From: Micrococcus endophyticus
GTDB lineage: Bacteria; Actinomycetota; Actinomycetes; Actinomycetales; Micrococcaceae
Reading direction: 5' to 3'
Length of the DNA stretch: 64,000 bases
NCBI RefSeq assembly: GCF_014205115.1
Contig: NZ_JACHMW010000001.1
Coordinates: 2,542,001-2,606,000 of the forward strand
Below are positions 56,394 through 64,000 of the stretch, in pieces. The translations under genes and the position numbers were made by a program. The notes beneath the pieces are model-generated. The model did not search any database. It had not been told where the DNA came from and saw nothing but the letters and a program-made list of their open reading frames with translations. How positions within the stretch are numbered: position 1 is the stretch's first letter; each line of letters opens with the position of its first letter.

Positions 56394-58382
56394 TCAGTAC
56401 GCGGCGTCGTCGCGCCGTGCCGCGGCCAGCTCGTCCGCCGAGGGGTGACGCAGCAGCTCGAGCCGCTCGCCCTCGGGGTCCCACGCGATCAGCCCCGCGT
56501 CCGCGAACGCGCGCAGCCACCCCTCCATGGCCCACCGCCCGTGCACGGCGCGGAAGCGCCGCGCGTTGACCAGGATGTCCTCGAGGTGGTGCAGCGGCGG
56601 GGTCATCACCCCGTGGTGCTGGTGGAACGCCTCGGCGGGGCTGAACCGCAGCGTCAGGCCGGCGTCGCGGGCGCGGAAGGCCAGGTCCGTGTCCTCGGCG
56701 CCGTAGCCGGTGAAGCCCGCGTCGAAACCGCCGATGCGAGCCAGGTCCGCGCGGTGCAGCGCCAGGATCAGCGTCCACACGAGGTGCCACTCGTCCGAGG
56801 GCCCGGCGGTCAGGTGCGCGCGCGCCCGGTGGGGCACGGAGAGGCGGCGCAGCAGGGCGTCGGCACGGTGCGAGGTCAGGTCGGCCTCCTCGACGGCGCG
56901 GGTCCAGCCCGGCCGCAAGTAGCGGGGCCGGCCCATCACCACGGACCCGGGGTGGGCCGCGACCTCGGTGGCCAGCACGCCGACGGTCTCGGCCGCCGGG
57001 ATGCAGTCCACGTCGAGGAAGACGAGGATCTCGCCGGTGGCGAGCTCGGCGGCGCAGTTGCGGGCCTGCGCCAGCGGCAGGCCGGCCTCGGCGGCCACGT
57101 GCCCCACCGTGACGGGCAGGCCCGTGGCCGGCACGCGGCCGTCCGGCTGGCCCATGAACACCACGACCACCTGGTCCGGGCGGCGGTGGGAGCGTTCCAG
57201 CCCGGCGATCACGCGTGCCAGGTGCTCGTCCCGGTGCCCCGTGATGACCAGCACGGACACGCTCGGCAGCGCCCCGCGCGCCCGGGCGAGGGCCTCGCGG
57301 TAGACGGCCACGTGGGCGGCGGCCACGCGACGGCGCTGTCGGGCCCGGGCGGCCGGGTCGGCGGGGGCCGTGCGCGCGCGGGCGCGCACCAGCGTCTCGA
57401 GCGCGTCGGCGAGGGAGTCGGGGTCCTCCGGGTCGAACGCGGCGAGCGAGTCGGGGCTCAGCCAGGCGCCGGACTGGTCCGCGATGTGCCCGATGTCCGC
57501 GACGGCCACCGGCACCCCCAGATCCCGGCACATCTCCACCCAGCCCGAGTGGGTGCCGATGCGGTACGGCAGCACGGACACGTCCACGTCGCGCAGCAGC
57601 GCGTGCAGGGCGGGGTCGTCGAGCCGGTCGTGCTGCCACAGCTCGAAGCCGTGGTGGGCGCAGCCTGCGCGCAGCGCGGCCAGGGCGTCCTCGTCCTGCA
57701 CGGTGGCCTGGACCTCCACGGTCACCCGCGCGTCGACACCGCGCTCGGCCAGCGTCCCGACGGCGGCGGCGAGCACCGGCAGCAGCGCCACCGGGGCCAC
57801 CTGGGCCCGCAGGTCCTTGGCGTGCACCAGCAGGCGGGCGGGGGCGGCCGCGCCGTCGTCGGACGCGTCGGGGGGCAGCAGGCCGGGGGCGTCGTCGGCG
57901 CCCTGCGCCGCGAGGTCCTCGAGCGGGACGATGTGCGGGTGGGGGACCACGAGGGCGCGCACGCCGTAGTCGCGGGCGAGGGTCGCCGCGGCGCCGGGGG
58001 TGAGCGTGAGCACGGCGTCCGCGCGGCCCAGCAGCACGGCCAGGCGGTCCCGGTGGGGGCCCTGGTCCGTCAGGTGCGGGTTCTCGAGGTCGTGCACGGT
58101 CACGACGACGGCGCCCCCGTGCGCGTGCTGCGCGCCCAGGGCGGCGGCCAGCTGGGCGGGGCTGAAGTGCTCGAAGCCGAAGTGCACGTGCAGCACGTCC
58201 GGGCGGTGCTCGGCCAGCCACTCCGCGTCCAGGGCCCGGGGCGGCCACCACTGGTGTGCGGGCGCGCCCGGCACCGTCGGGTCCGGCAGGAACTCCACGT
58301 CCGGCGCGGCGCCCGGGTCGAGGGGGCGGATCGCACGGGTGTACGGGTGCTGCGCGGGCACGTGCTGGACGGTGATGCTCAC
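56394..58382 (-). CDS. Two-domain glycosyltransferase (GT4-like plus GT2)
   Basis: A 662-residue fusion. Residues 1-380 are GT-B/GT4-like (HRPDVLHVHFGFEHFSPAQLAAALG; VVVTVHDLENPHLTDQGPHR; VVPHPHIVPLEDL; DVDVSVLPYRIGTHSGWVEMCRDLGVPVAVADIGHI). Residues about 385-662 are a GT2 (GT-A) domain (SVSVLVITGHRDEHLARVIAGLERSHRRPDQVVVVFMG; QARNCAAELATGEILVFLDVDCIP with the D-x-D; FDAGFTGYGAEDTDLAFRARDAGLTLRFSP with the ED acceptor motif). GTG 58380-58382 has an AGGAGG site. Transcribed toward the convergent GT pair and divergent from the next. Confidence 0.85.
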   Translation of the reverse strand: MSITVQHVPAQHPYTRAIRPLDPGAAPDVEFLPDPTVPGAPAHQWWPPRALDAEWLAEHRPDVLHVHFGFEHFSPAQLAAALGAQHAHGGAVVVTVHDLENPHLTDQGPHRDRLAVLLGRADAVLTLTPGAAATLARDYGVRALVVPHPHIVPLEDLAAQGADDAPGLLPPDASDDGAAAPARLLVHAKDLRAQVAPVALLPVLAAAVGTLAERGVDARVTVEVQATVQDEDALAALRAGCAHHGFELWQHDRLDDPALHALLRDVDVSVLPYRIGTHSGWVEMCRDLGVPVAVADIGHIADQSGAWLSPDSLAAFDPEDPDSLADALETLVRARARTAPADPAARARQRRRVAAAHVAVYREALARARGALPSVSVLVITGHRDEHLARVIAGLERSHRRPDQVVVVFMGQPDGRVPATGLPVTVGHVAAEAGLPLAQARNCAAELATGEILVFLDVDCIPAAETVGVLATEVAAHPGSVVMGRPRYLRPGWTRAVEEADLTSHRADALLRRLSVPHRARAHLTAGPSDEWHLVWTLILALHRADLARIGGFDAGFTGYGAEDTDLAFRARDAGLTLRFSPAEAFHQHHGVMTPPLHHLEDILVNARRFRAVHGRWAMEGWLRAFADAGLIAWDPEGERLELLRHPSADELAAARRDDAAY

Positions 58383-58557
58383 GGGGGAGGGCCTCCTGAC
58401 CTGGGGATGCGATGCCGCGCGGGCGGCGTGTCCCCGGCTGAGAACGGGGTGGCGAAAACTAGTCTGACAGGGCAGGATCACAGAACCGGCACCATGGCGT
58501 CCGGTTCGTCTCGGCGCGGCCCGCGCCGGCCGTCGCAGCAGCAGGTGAAGGGGACCG

Positions 58558-59658
58558 TTGGACGTGGAGTCGCAGCCGCAGGGGCGGGTGCTGTATGTGA
58601 TCGTCGGCCCGCCGGAGCACGGCGTCGTCCGCCACGCCCGGCAGACGGCCGCCGCCCTCCGACGGGTGGGCGCCGAGGTGGAGCTGCTCACGGCGGAGGA
58701 CGTCGCGGCGTTCCACGGCCTCGTGCCGCTGATGACCGAGGCCCGCTCCCTCGGCGCCGCCGTCCACCTGGACGTCACGGACGCCCTGTTCGGCCCCACC
58801 GCCGCCGTGGCCGCGGACCTGCTCGTGGACGTGCTCCCCGAGGGCGCCACGCTGACTCTGCACGACATCCCCCAGCCCGCCGAGGGGGACGGCCGCTACC
58901 GCCGCCGCGGAGAGGCGTACGCGCGGCTGGCGCACCACGCGGCCGGCGTCGTCGTCTCCTCCCAGCACGAGCGCGCGCTGCTGGCCGAGCTCGTGGACGC
59001 CGACGCGGACGTGGTGCCGCTGCCCGTGGAGGACCGCCGCGCCGAGGCCGCGCGCGCCGAGTCCGTGGTGCCGGAGAACATGGCCGGTCTGGACCAGGAC
59101 GTGGTGCTCTTCGGGTTCGTGTACCCGGGCAAGGGGCACGCCCTCGCCCTCGAGGCGCTCACCGAGCTGCACCGTCAGTGGGGCCCGAACTCCGGGGCGC
59201 CGCGCCGGCTGACGGCGCTCGGACCCGTCAGCATCGGGCATGACGACCTCGTGGCGGAGCTGACCCGCGACGCCGAGGCGCGCGGCCTGGAGTTCCGCGT
59301 CACCGGGTTCGTGCCGGACGAGTTCGCGGACGCGGCCCTGCTCTCGGCGGGCATCCCGTTCGCGGCGCACCGCAACGTGTCCGCGTCCGGGTCTCTGGCG
59401 GCGTGGACCTCGGTGGGGCGGCGGGCCATCGCCTCCGCCGGCCGCTACACGGAGGAGATGGAGCGCCTGCGCCCCGGCACCCTGCGGCTCGTGCACCCGA
59501 ACGGGTCGCCGGCCTTCGCGATGGCCGAGGCGATCGCCGAGGCGGTCGAGGACCCCGAGCGCACGTGGCTGGACCCCGCCGTGGACCTCTCGCCCGGGGC
59601 CGAGGACTGCGCGCGGATGCTCTTCGACGTGCTCCGCCGCGTGCACAGGTGGACGTGA
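58558..59658 (+). CDS. GT4-like glycosyltransferase
   Basis: A 366-residue GT-B protein: GRVLYVIVGPPEHGVVRHARQTAAALRRVGAEVELLTAED at the N-terminus, then VLPEGATLTLHDIPQPAEGDG, HAAGVVVSSQHERALLAEL, DVVLFGFVYPGKGHALALEALTELH and a C-terminal GFVPDEFADAALLSAGIPFAAHRNVSASGSLAAWTSVGRRAIA. The last part lacks a clean E-x7-E. TTG at 58558 is supported by GAAGGGGA 4-5 nt upstream; GTG 58564 is the alternative. Overlaps the next gene by 4 nt. Confidence 0.75.
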   Translation: MDVESQPQGRVLYVIVGPPEHGVVRHARQTAAALRRVGAEVELLTAEDVAAFHGLVPLMTEARSLGAAVHLDVTDALFGPTAAVAADLLVDVLPEGATLTLHDIPQPAEGDGRYRRRGEAYARLAHHAAGVVVSSQHERALLAELVDADADVVPLPVEDRRAEAARAESVVPENMAGLDQDVVLFGFVYPGKGHALALEALTELHRQWGPNSGAPRRLTALGPVSIGHDDLVAELTRDAEARGLEFRVTGFVPDEFADAALLSAGIPFAAHRNVSASGSLAAWTSVGRRAIASAGRYTEEMERLRPGTLRLVHPNGSPAFAMAEAIAEAVEDPERTWLDPAVDLSPGAEDCARMLFDVLRRVHRWT

Positions 59659-61034
59659 GCGCCGCCGTCTCCGTGGTGGTGCCCTACTACCGGGCCCAGG
59701 CGGACCTCGACCGGCTCACGGCCGCGCTCGCGGCCCAGAGCGGTGTGACCGGCGGGCTGCAGCTCGTGGTGGCCGACGACGGCTCGCCCGTCCCGCCCAT
59801 GGTGGGCCCGGACCCGCCCTTCGACGTGGTGACCGTGCGCCAGCAGGACCGCGGGTTCCGAGCTTCGGCGGCCCGGGCGCTCGGGGCGGAGGCGGCCGAC
59901 GGCGACGTGCTCGCCTTCCTCGACGGGGACATGCTTCCCGAGCCCGGGTACCTCGCCGCGGCCGTGGCGGCGGTGGCCGAGGCGCCCCGGGACGCCGCGG
60001 TGGTGGGCCGGCGGCGGCACCTGGCCGAGGCCTGGCTGGAGCGGGCCTGGGCGGACGGCTGGCGGCCCGGGCATGAGGTGCCCGCGGACGCCCGCCTGGC
60101 CGACCCGGCCTGGCTGCGCGAGGGGTACCGGACCACGGACGAGCTGCGCCGCGCCGACTCCACCGGCTACCGGTACGTCATCTCGGCCGTGCTCACGGTG
60201 GCGCGTGAGGTCTACGAGGACGCCGGCGGCTTCGACCCCGCGTTCGTGGGCTACGGGGGGGAGGACTGGGAGCTGGCGCACCGGCTGTGGCGCGTGGGGG
60301 CGGCGCTGCGTCACGCGCCGGACGCGGTGGCGTGGCAGGCCGGTGCCGACTTCGGCGGGCGCGGCGACGCCGCCGAGGCCGCCCGGGTGAAGGCCCGCGA
60401 GGCGCTCGTGCTGGCCTCCCGCATCCCCGCGACGACGGCCCGCGGTCACGGCCTGTCCCTGGCCGGCCCGCTGCGGGTCGAGGCGCACGTGCGGGTGCCG
60501 GAGCGCGCGGACGGCGCGGCGGCGGCCGTGGTGGCGGTGGACGCCGTGCTGCGCGCGGCACCGGGGGCGCGGGTCGGCGTCGTGGGCGGCCTCGACGAGG
60601 CGGCGGCGCGGGCGCTCGGCGACCCCCGCGTGCGGCTGCTGGGCGAGCCCGACGGCGGCGCGGCGGCGGCCGAGGACCTGCCGCCGACGCCGGCGCGCGG
60701 CGACCTCGACGCCGTGCGGTCGGTGCCCGACTGGTCCGTGGACGTGCGCGTGCCGCTGCGGCCCGCCGCGGCCGGAGCCCGGCCTGACGCGGACGCCGTC
60801 GCCGCGTGGCTGCTGCGCCTGGAACGGGCCGGCGTCGAGCGTGTGGAGGTGCTGGGCGAGCCGGGCGAGCGGGCCGAGCGCGACGTGCTCGCCGTGCTGA
60901 CGTGCGCGCGGGCGCTGTGGCGGCGCCGGCGGGGCGGGACGTCGCGGGTGTGGCGGGTGCCCGCCTCCCGGCTGGGCTGGGCGCCCGTGGCCGCCGTGCC
61001 GGACCTCGAGGCGTGGTGGGGCGGCTGGGGCTGA
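59655..61034 (+). CDS. GT2-family glycosyltransferase with C-terminal extension
   Basis: A 459-residue GT-A enzyme. The N-terminal catalytic domain (about 1-250) shows SVVVPYYRAQADLDRLTAALAAQS, VVADDGSPVP, DVLAFLDGDMLPEPGYLAAAV (D-x-D) and FDPAFVGYGGEDWELAHRLWRVGAALRHAPDAVAWQ (galactosyltransferase-type ED motif). The remaining 200 residues are Ala/Arg-rich with repeated VEVLGEPGERAERD and GARVGVVGGLDEAAARALGDPRVRLLGEPDGG segments and have no recognised domain. GTG 59655 overlaps the previous stop (GTGA); GTG 59649 is also possible. Confidence 0.82.
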   Translation: MSAAVSVVVPYYRAQADLDRLTAALAAQSGVTGGLQLVVADDGSPVPPMVGPDPPFDVVTVRQQDRGFRASAARALGAEAADGDVLAFLDGDMLPEPGYLAAAVAAVAEAPRDAAVVGRRRHLAEAWLERAWADGWRPGHEVPADARLADPAWLREGYRTTDELRRADSTGYRYVISAVLTVAREVYEDAGGFDPAFVGYGGEDWELAHRLWRVGAALRHAPDAVAWQAGADFGGRGDAAEAARVKAREALVLASRIPATTARGHGLSLAGPLRVEAHVRVPERADGAAAAVVAVDAVLRAAPGARVGVVGGLDEAAARALGDPRVRLLGEPDGGAAAAEDLPPTPARGDLDAVRSVPDWSVDVRVPLRPAAAGARPDADAVAAWLLRLERAGVERVEVLGEPGERAERDVLAVLTCARALWRRRRGGTSRVWRVPASRLGWAPVAAVPDLEAWWGGWG

Positions 61035-61098
61035 GCGGGCCGGTGCCCGCGGGGCGGGGCTGGCACAATCGCGGACAGGACGGAACACGGGAGGACCG

Positions 61099-62025
61099 AT
61101 GAGCGAGCTGGACGAACTGGACTTCGTGGCCGTGGAGATCCACACCGCGGGGGCCGACCCGGCGTCCGTGTGCGCCGTGGACATGGCCCTCGTGCGTGGC
61201 GGCGAGATCGTCGCCGCCGAACGGTGGCCCGTGCGCCCGCCGACCGGGCCGACGTCGTTCTCCCGCCTGCACACGCAGCTGCACGGGGTGGACGAGGCCG
61301 CCGTCGCCGACGCGCCGGAGTGGCCCGAGGTGGCCGCCCAGCTCGACCTGCTGGGGGAGCACCTGCCGTTCGTGGCGTCCGGGGCGGACCGGGACCGGGG
61401 CGCCTACGAGGCGGCCACCCGCGCGACCGGCGGGACGCCGCAGGAGCACGAGTGGCGGGACGCCCTGGCCCTGGTGGGCCGTCTCCGCCCGGACGTCGAC
61501 CCGCCCCGGATCGCGACCGCGGCCCAAGCCCTCGGCGTCCCCGACGGCGCCCGCCCGGCCGGCGCCGGGTCCGAGGCCGTGCGGACCGCCGACGTGGTGC
61601 TGGCGCTCGCCCGTCAGAGTGGGCGGGGCACCGTGCGCCGGCTCTGGAGCGAGGCGGCGCCGCCCACCCCGGACGAGCCGATCATCCCGGAGTCCCTGCG
61701 CCGGCGCCACGGCATGGAGCCGTCCGTGCCGCCCGCGGGCGCGCACCGGTGGGCGCCGCCCGCGCCGGCACCCGTCGCGGCGTCCGAGGCACCGGCCGCG
61801 CGCGGGGGCGGCGTGGGCTGGAAGCTCGCGGGCACGGCCATGGTGGGGATCGCGCTGGGCGCCGCACTGTTCTTCGTGGCGAGCGTCGCGGTGATCATGG
61901 AGTACCTGGAGGACGGGCGCGGCTCGGACGCCACGGTGGGCATGGGCATCGCGGCGCTCTCCGCGTTCCTGGCCTGGTGGTTCGGGAAGACGGGCGTCGA
62001 CTGGATCCGTCGCCAGGACGGCTGA
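61099..62025 (+). CDS. Degenerate DnaQ-fold (RNase T-like) protein with C-terminal membrane anchor
   Basis: A 308-residue protein. Residues 1-185 follow the DEDDh exonuclease layout: LDFVAVEIHTAGADPASVC (first strand), LHTQLHGVDEAAVADAPEWPEVAAQLDLL, LPFVASGADRDRGAYEAATRATGG, WRDALALVGRLRPDVDPPRIATAAQALGVPDGARPAGAGSEAVRTADVVLALA. The DxE pair is replaced by E13/H15 and the HxxxxD motif is absent, so nuclease activity is unlikely. Residues 185-240 are a Pro-rich linker, then two helices (WKLAGTAMVGIALGAALFFVASVAVIMEYL; MGIAALSAFLAWWFG). It lies in the glycan operon, 17 nt before the WcbI-like gene. Confidence 0.7.
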   Translation: MSELDELDFVAVEIHTAGADPASVCAVDMALVRGGEIVAAERWPVRPPTGPTSFSRLHTQLHGVDEAAVADAPEWPEVAAQLDLLGEHLPFVASGADRDRGAYEAATRATGGTPQEHEWRDALALVGRLRPDVDPPRIATAAQALGVPDGARPAGAGSEAVRTADVVLALARQSGRGTVRRLWSEAAPPTPDEPIIPESLRRRHGMEPSVPPAGAHRWAPPAPAPVAASEAPAARGGGVGWKLAGTAMVGIALGAALFFVASVAVIMEYLEDGRGSDATVGMGIAALSAFLAWWFGKTGVDWIRRQDG

Positions 62026-62042
62026 GGAGAGAGGACGCAGGC

Positions 62043-62996
62043 GTGCACGAGGACGAGGGACGACGCCGGCACTACGGCCACTTCTACGGGCTCGAGGACC
62101 TGCCCGAGGGCGACCTGCTCCTGGTGTGGGGCAACTGCCAGGGCGAGTCGTACCGGCGGCTCCTCGGCGGGGAGCCCGGCACACCGCTGCACGGGGCGGA
62201 CGTGGTGAGCGTCCGCGTGCCACCGGCCTTCGAGGTCCAGCCGGACGAGGTCGAGCACCTGGAGCGGCTGCTGCCCCGCGTGAAGGCGCTGGTCACCCAG
62301 CCGATCCCGCACGACTACCGGGGCATGCCCATCGGCACGGACCAGCTCGTGGCCCGGCTGCCCGAGGACGCCGTGGTGGTGCGGATCCCCGTGGTGTACG
62401 ACGTCTCGCGCTTCCCCTGGCAGGTCACCCTTCGCAACTGGAAGTTCGCGCCCGGGGCAGCCGAGCGGCCGGGGGAGGACCCGCCCGTCGTGCCGTACCA
62501 CGACCTGCGCGTGCTGGCCGAGGCGGCGACGGGCCGTCGTCGGGAGGTGGCGCCGGCGGCGATCCGCGAGGCCGCGGCCGCGTCCGTGCAGGCGCTGCGG
62601 GCGCGGGAGGAGGCGAAGGGGACCCTGTCCATGGCGGATCTGGTGGCGGCGGAGCGGGGCGTCGGCTTCTACACCGTGAACCACCCGACCAACACGGTGC
62701 TGACCCGGGTGGCCGAGCGCGTGGCCGAGCACCTGCCGGGCGACGTCGCCGTCCAGCCCGTGCCCGCCTCCCGCGTGCTCCTCGGCGGGGTGCGCGCGCC
62801 CCTCGAGGCGGTCGTGATCGAGGCCCTCGACCTGGACGCCGAGCCGACCGAGGACTGGACCGTGGCCGGACAGACCGTCCCGGCCGAGCAGCTGCGGCGC
62901 ACGCATCTGGACTGGTACGCACAGAACCCGCAGGCCGTGGAGGTCGGGATGCGCAAGTACGCCGAACAGCTGCGGATGCTGGGCCTCGCGGGCTAG
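62043..62996 (+). CDS. WcbI-like polysaccharide biosynthesis protein
   Basis: A 317-residue protein whose N-terminal LLLVWGNCQGESYRRLLGG, followed by GADVVSVRVPPAFEVQPDEVEHLERLLPRVKALVTQPIPHDYRGMPIGTDQL, is the WcbI domain of capsule biosynthesis (a CoA-binding, probable acyltransferase fold). The C-terminal part (VGFYTVNHPTNTVLTRVAERVAEHL) retains the conserved NHPTN segment. GTG 62043 has a GGAGAGAGGA site. In Burkholderia WcbI is needed for capsule; here it suggests acylation or modification of the surface glycan made by the neighbouring transferases. Confidence 0.8.
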   Translation: MHEDEGRRRHYGHFYGLEDLPEGDLLLVWGNCQGESYRRLLGGEPGTPLHGADVVSVRVPPAFEVQPDEVEHLERLLPRVKALVTQPIPHDYRGMPIGTDQLVARLPEDAVVVRIPVVYDVSRFPWQVTLRNWKFAPGAAERPGEDPPVVPYHDLRVLAEAATGRRREVAPAAIREAAAASVQALRAREEAKGTLSMADLVAAERGVGFYTVNHPTNTVLTRVAERVAEHLPGDVAVQPVPASRVLLGGVRAPLEAVVIEALDLDAEPTEDWTVAGQTVPAEQLRRTHLDWYAQNPQAVEVGMRKYAEQLRMLGLAG

Positions 62997-63108
62997 CCCC
63001 GGCCCCGGCCCCCAGTGGAGGATGGGCGGCACGTCCCGTCTGCCCCGGAGCGCGTCTGCGGGGGCGGTCGTACCGTTCCCCTGACCCCGCCACCCCACGG
63101 AGGACCAC

Positions 63109-64000
63109 GTGACCGAGCAGTACGACATCCTGATCGTCGGTGGCGGCAACGCCGGCGTGTCCCTGGCCGCCGCACTGCGGCGGAGGCGGCAGGGTCGGGT
63201 CGCCATCGCCGACGGCCAACAGCTGCACCGCTACCGGCCGATGTTGAACTACGCGGCGGGCGGGCAGGCGGACATGGCCCGGTTCGAACGGCCGATGCGG
63301 GCCGTCATCCCGGACGGGGTCGAATGGATCCCGGACCACGTCGTGGCCGTGGACGCCGAGGAACGGACCGCGGTGACGACCACCGGGCTGACCGTCGGCT
63401 TCGGCCACCTGGTGCTCTGCCCGGGGCTGACCCCGTGGTGGGGTGCGATCGACGGGCTGCGTGAGGCCTACGCCGCCGGATGGGCGGCGAGTGCGCACGT
63501 GCCCGAGCACGTGGACGCCGCCCGGGCGCTGCTGTCGCGTGTGGCCGCGGGGGACCGTGTGGTGGCGAATGTGCCGGCTGAGCCCTCCTCGTGCGGCGGC
63601 ACCGTGCTCAAGGCGCTGTTCCTGGCCTGCGCGGCGTGGGAGCGCACGGGGATCCTGCCGGACGTGGATGTCCACCTGGTGACCCCGTACGGCCGGATCC
63701 TGGACCGGCAGACCATCGACCCCGCTCTGGCCGAGGCCGTGGCGAGGTACGGCATCCGTGTGCACGCCGACGCAGAGGTGAACGCGGTGGACCACGAGGC
63801 CCGCGAGGTGGTGCTCAACACCGGTGAGCGGATCACCGACGTCGCGGCCGCGTACATCACGCCCGTGGTGAGGGCCCCGGAGTTCATCGCCGAGGCGGGC
63901 CTGGCGGACGACGGCGAGGCCGGCCTGGCGGCCGCGGATCCCGCGACCCTGCGGCATCGCGTGCACCCGCACGTGTGGGCGCTGGGCGACGCCGCCGCCC
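63109..64000 (+). CDS. FAD-dependent oxidoreductase, sulfide:quinone reductase-like (truncated by window)
   Basis: The 297 visible codons encode the start of a pyridine nucleotide-disulfide-type flavoprotein: YDILIVGGGNAGVSLAAALRRRRQG (FAD motif), DGQQLHRYRPMLNYAAGGQADMARFERPMRAVIPDGVEWIPDHVVAVDAEERTAVTTTG, FGHLVLCPGLTPWWGAI, NVPAEPSSCGGTVLKALFLACAAWERTG with a Cys near the NAD/quinone site, and ALGDAAA at the edge. The overall order fits SQR/persulfide-type oxidoreductases. GTG 63109 has GGAGGA 7 nt upstream. The 3' end lies outside the window. Confidence 0.78.
   Translation, partial: MTEQYDILIVGGGNAGVSLAAALRRRRQGRVAIADGQQLHRYRPMLNYAAGGQADMARFERPMRAVIPDGVEWIPDHVVAVDAEERTAVTTTGLTVGFGHLVLCPGLTPWWGAIDGLREAYAAGWAASAHVPEHVDAARALLSRVAAGDRVVANVPAEPSSCGGTVLKALFLACAAWERTGILPDVDVHLVTPYGRILDRQTIDPALAEAVARYGIRVHADAEVNAVDHEAREVVLNTGERITDVAAAYITPVVRAPEFIAEAGLADDGEAGLAAADPATLRHRVHPHVWALGDAAA

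Overview
The window is chromosomal DNA of a very high-GC actinobacterium. Nearly all codons end in G or C, GTG starts are common, and translational coupling through ATGA/GTGA overlaps is frequent. The gene set (actinobacterial paa, pca and homoprotocatechuate pathways, PdxST, LutABC, alanine dehydrogenase with an Lrp regulator) fits the family Micrococcaceae, most likely Micrococcus or a close relative; this is inference from gene content, not a search result. I see no phage, insertion sequence, plasmid gene or CRISPR array.

Positions 1-20,000 hold an aromatic-acid catabolic supercluster. It begins with paaABCD (phenylacetyl-CoA epoxidase, minus strand). A WXG100-like protein and an alpha/beta hydrolase interrupt it. 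It continues with a 3-hydroxybenzoate 4-hydroxylase-type flavoprotein, two IclR regulators flanking an aminotransferase, pobA, and pcaHGBDC. A third IclR regulator is divergent from pcaFIJ. Together these turn 3- and 4-hydroxybenzoate into protocatechuate and then succinyl-CoA plus acetyl-CoA; the phenylacetate branch ends in the same beta-ketoadipyl-CoA thiolase step. Clear palindromes lie at the IclR-controlled promoters.

Positions 20,000-36,300 carry a LysM peptidoglycan amidase, a Rieske ferredoxin with its reductase, SelO, and a homoprotocatechuate meta-cleavage cluster (hpaI, hpaH, hpaD, hpaE, a GntR regulator, and an unusual FAH-RraA fusion in the hpaG position). Three identical 12-bp palindromes (ATCGTATACGAT) sit at the three promoters of this pathway and define a local regulon. 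The CHM isomerase HpaF and the hydroxylase HpaBC are not visible here.

Positions 36,300-53,500 hold housekeeping and nutrient genes: a lipoprotein, a CitE-like lyase, pyridoxal-phosphate synthase pdxST, alanine dehydrogenase with a divergent Lrp regulator, and an L-lactate module (FadR-type GntR, lactate permease, lutABC) with paired TGGTCNGACCA operators. A sodium:solute symporter follows with a 42-residue membrane partner, then a small kinase, a VanZ-like protein and tRNA-Ala(CGC).

Positions 53,995-62,996 form a glycan-assembly locus with five glycosyltransferases (one a GT4-GT2 fusion), a degenerate DnaQ-fold membrane protein and a WcbI-like protein. It is preceded by a 29-bp-arm hairpin and poly-C tracts. 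The window ends inside an FAD-dependent oxidoreductase.

A recurring theme is intergenic elements in which a 12-20 nt core is repeated in inverted orientation, sometimes also in tandem, and reappears at distant intergenic sites (29.3/56.3 kb, 20.0/24.3 kb, 30.7-30.95 kb, 43.8-43.9 kb, 53.0/53.5 kb). They look like a family of terminator-like repeats and are the most distinctive non-coding feature here.
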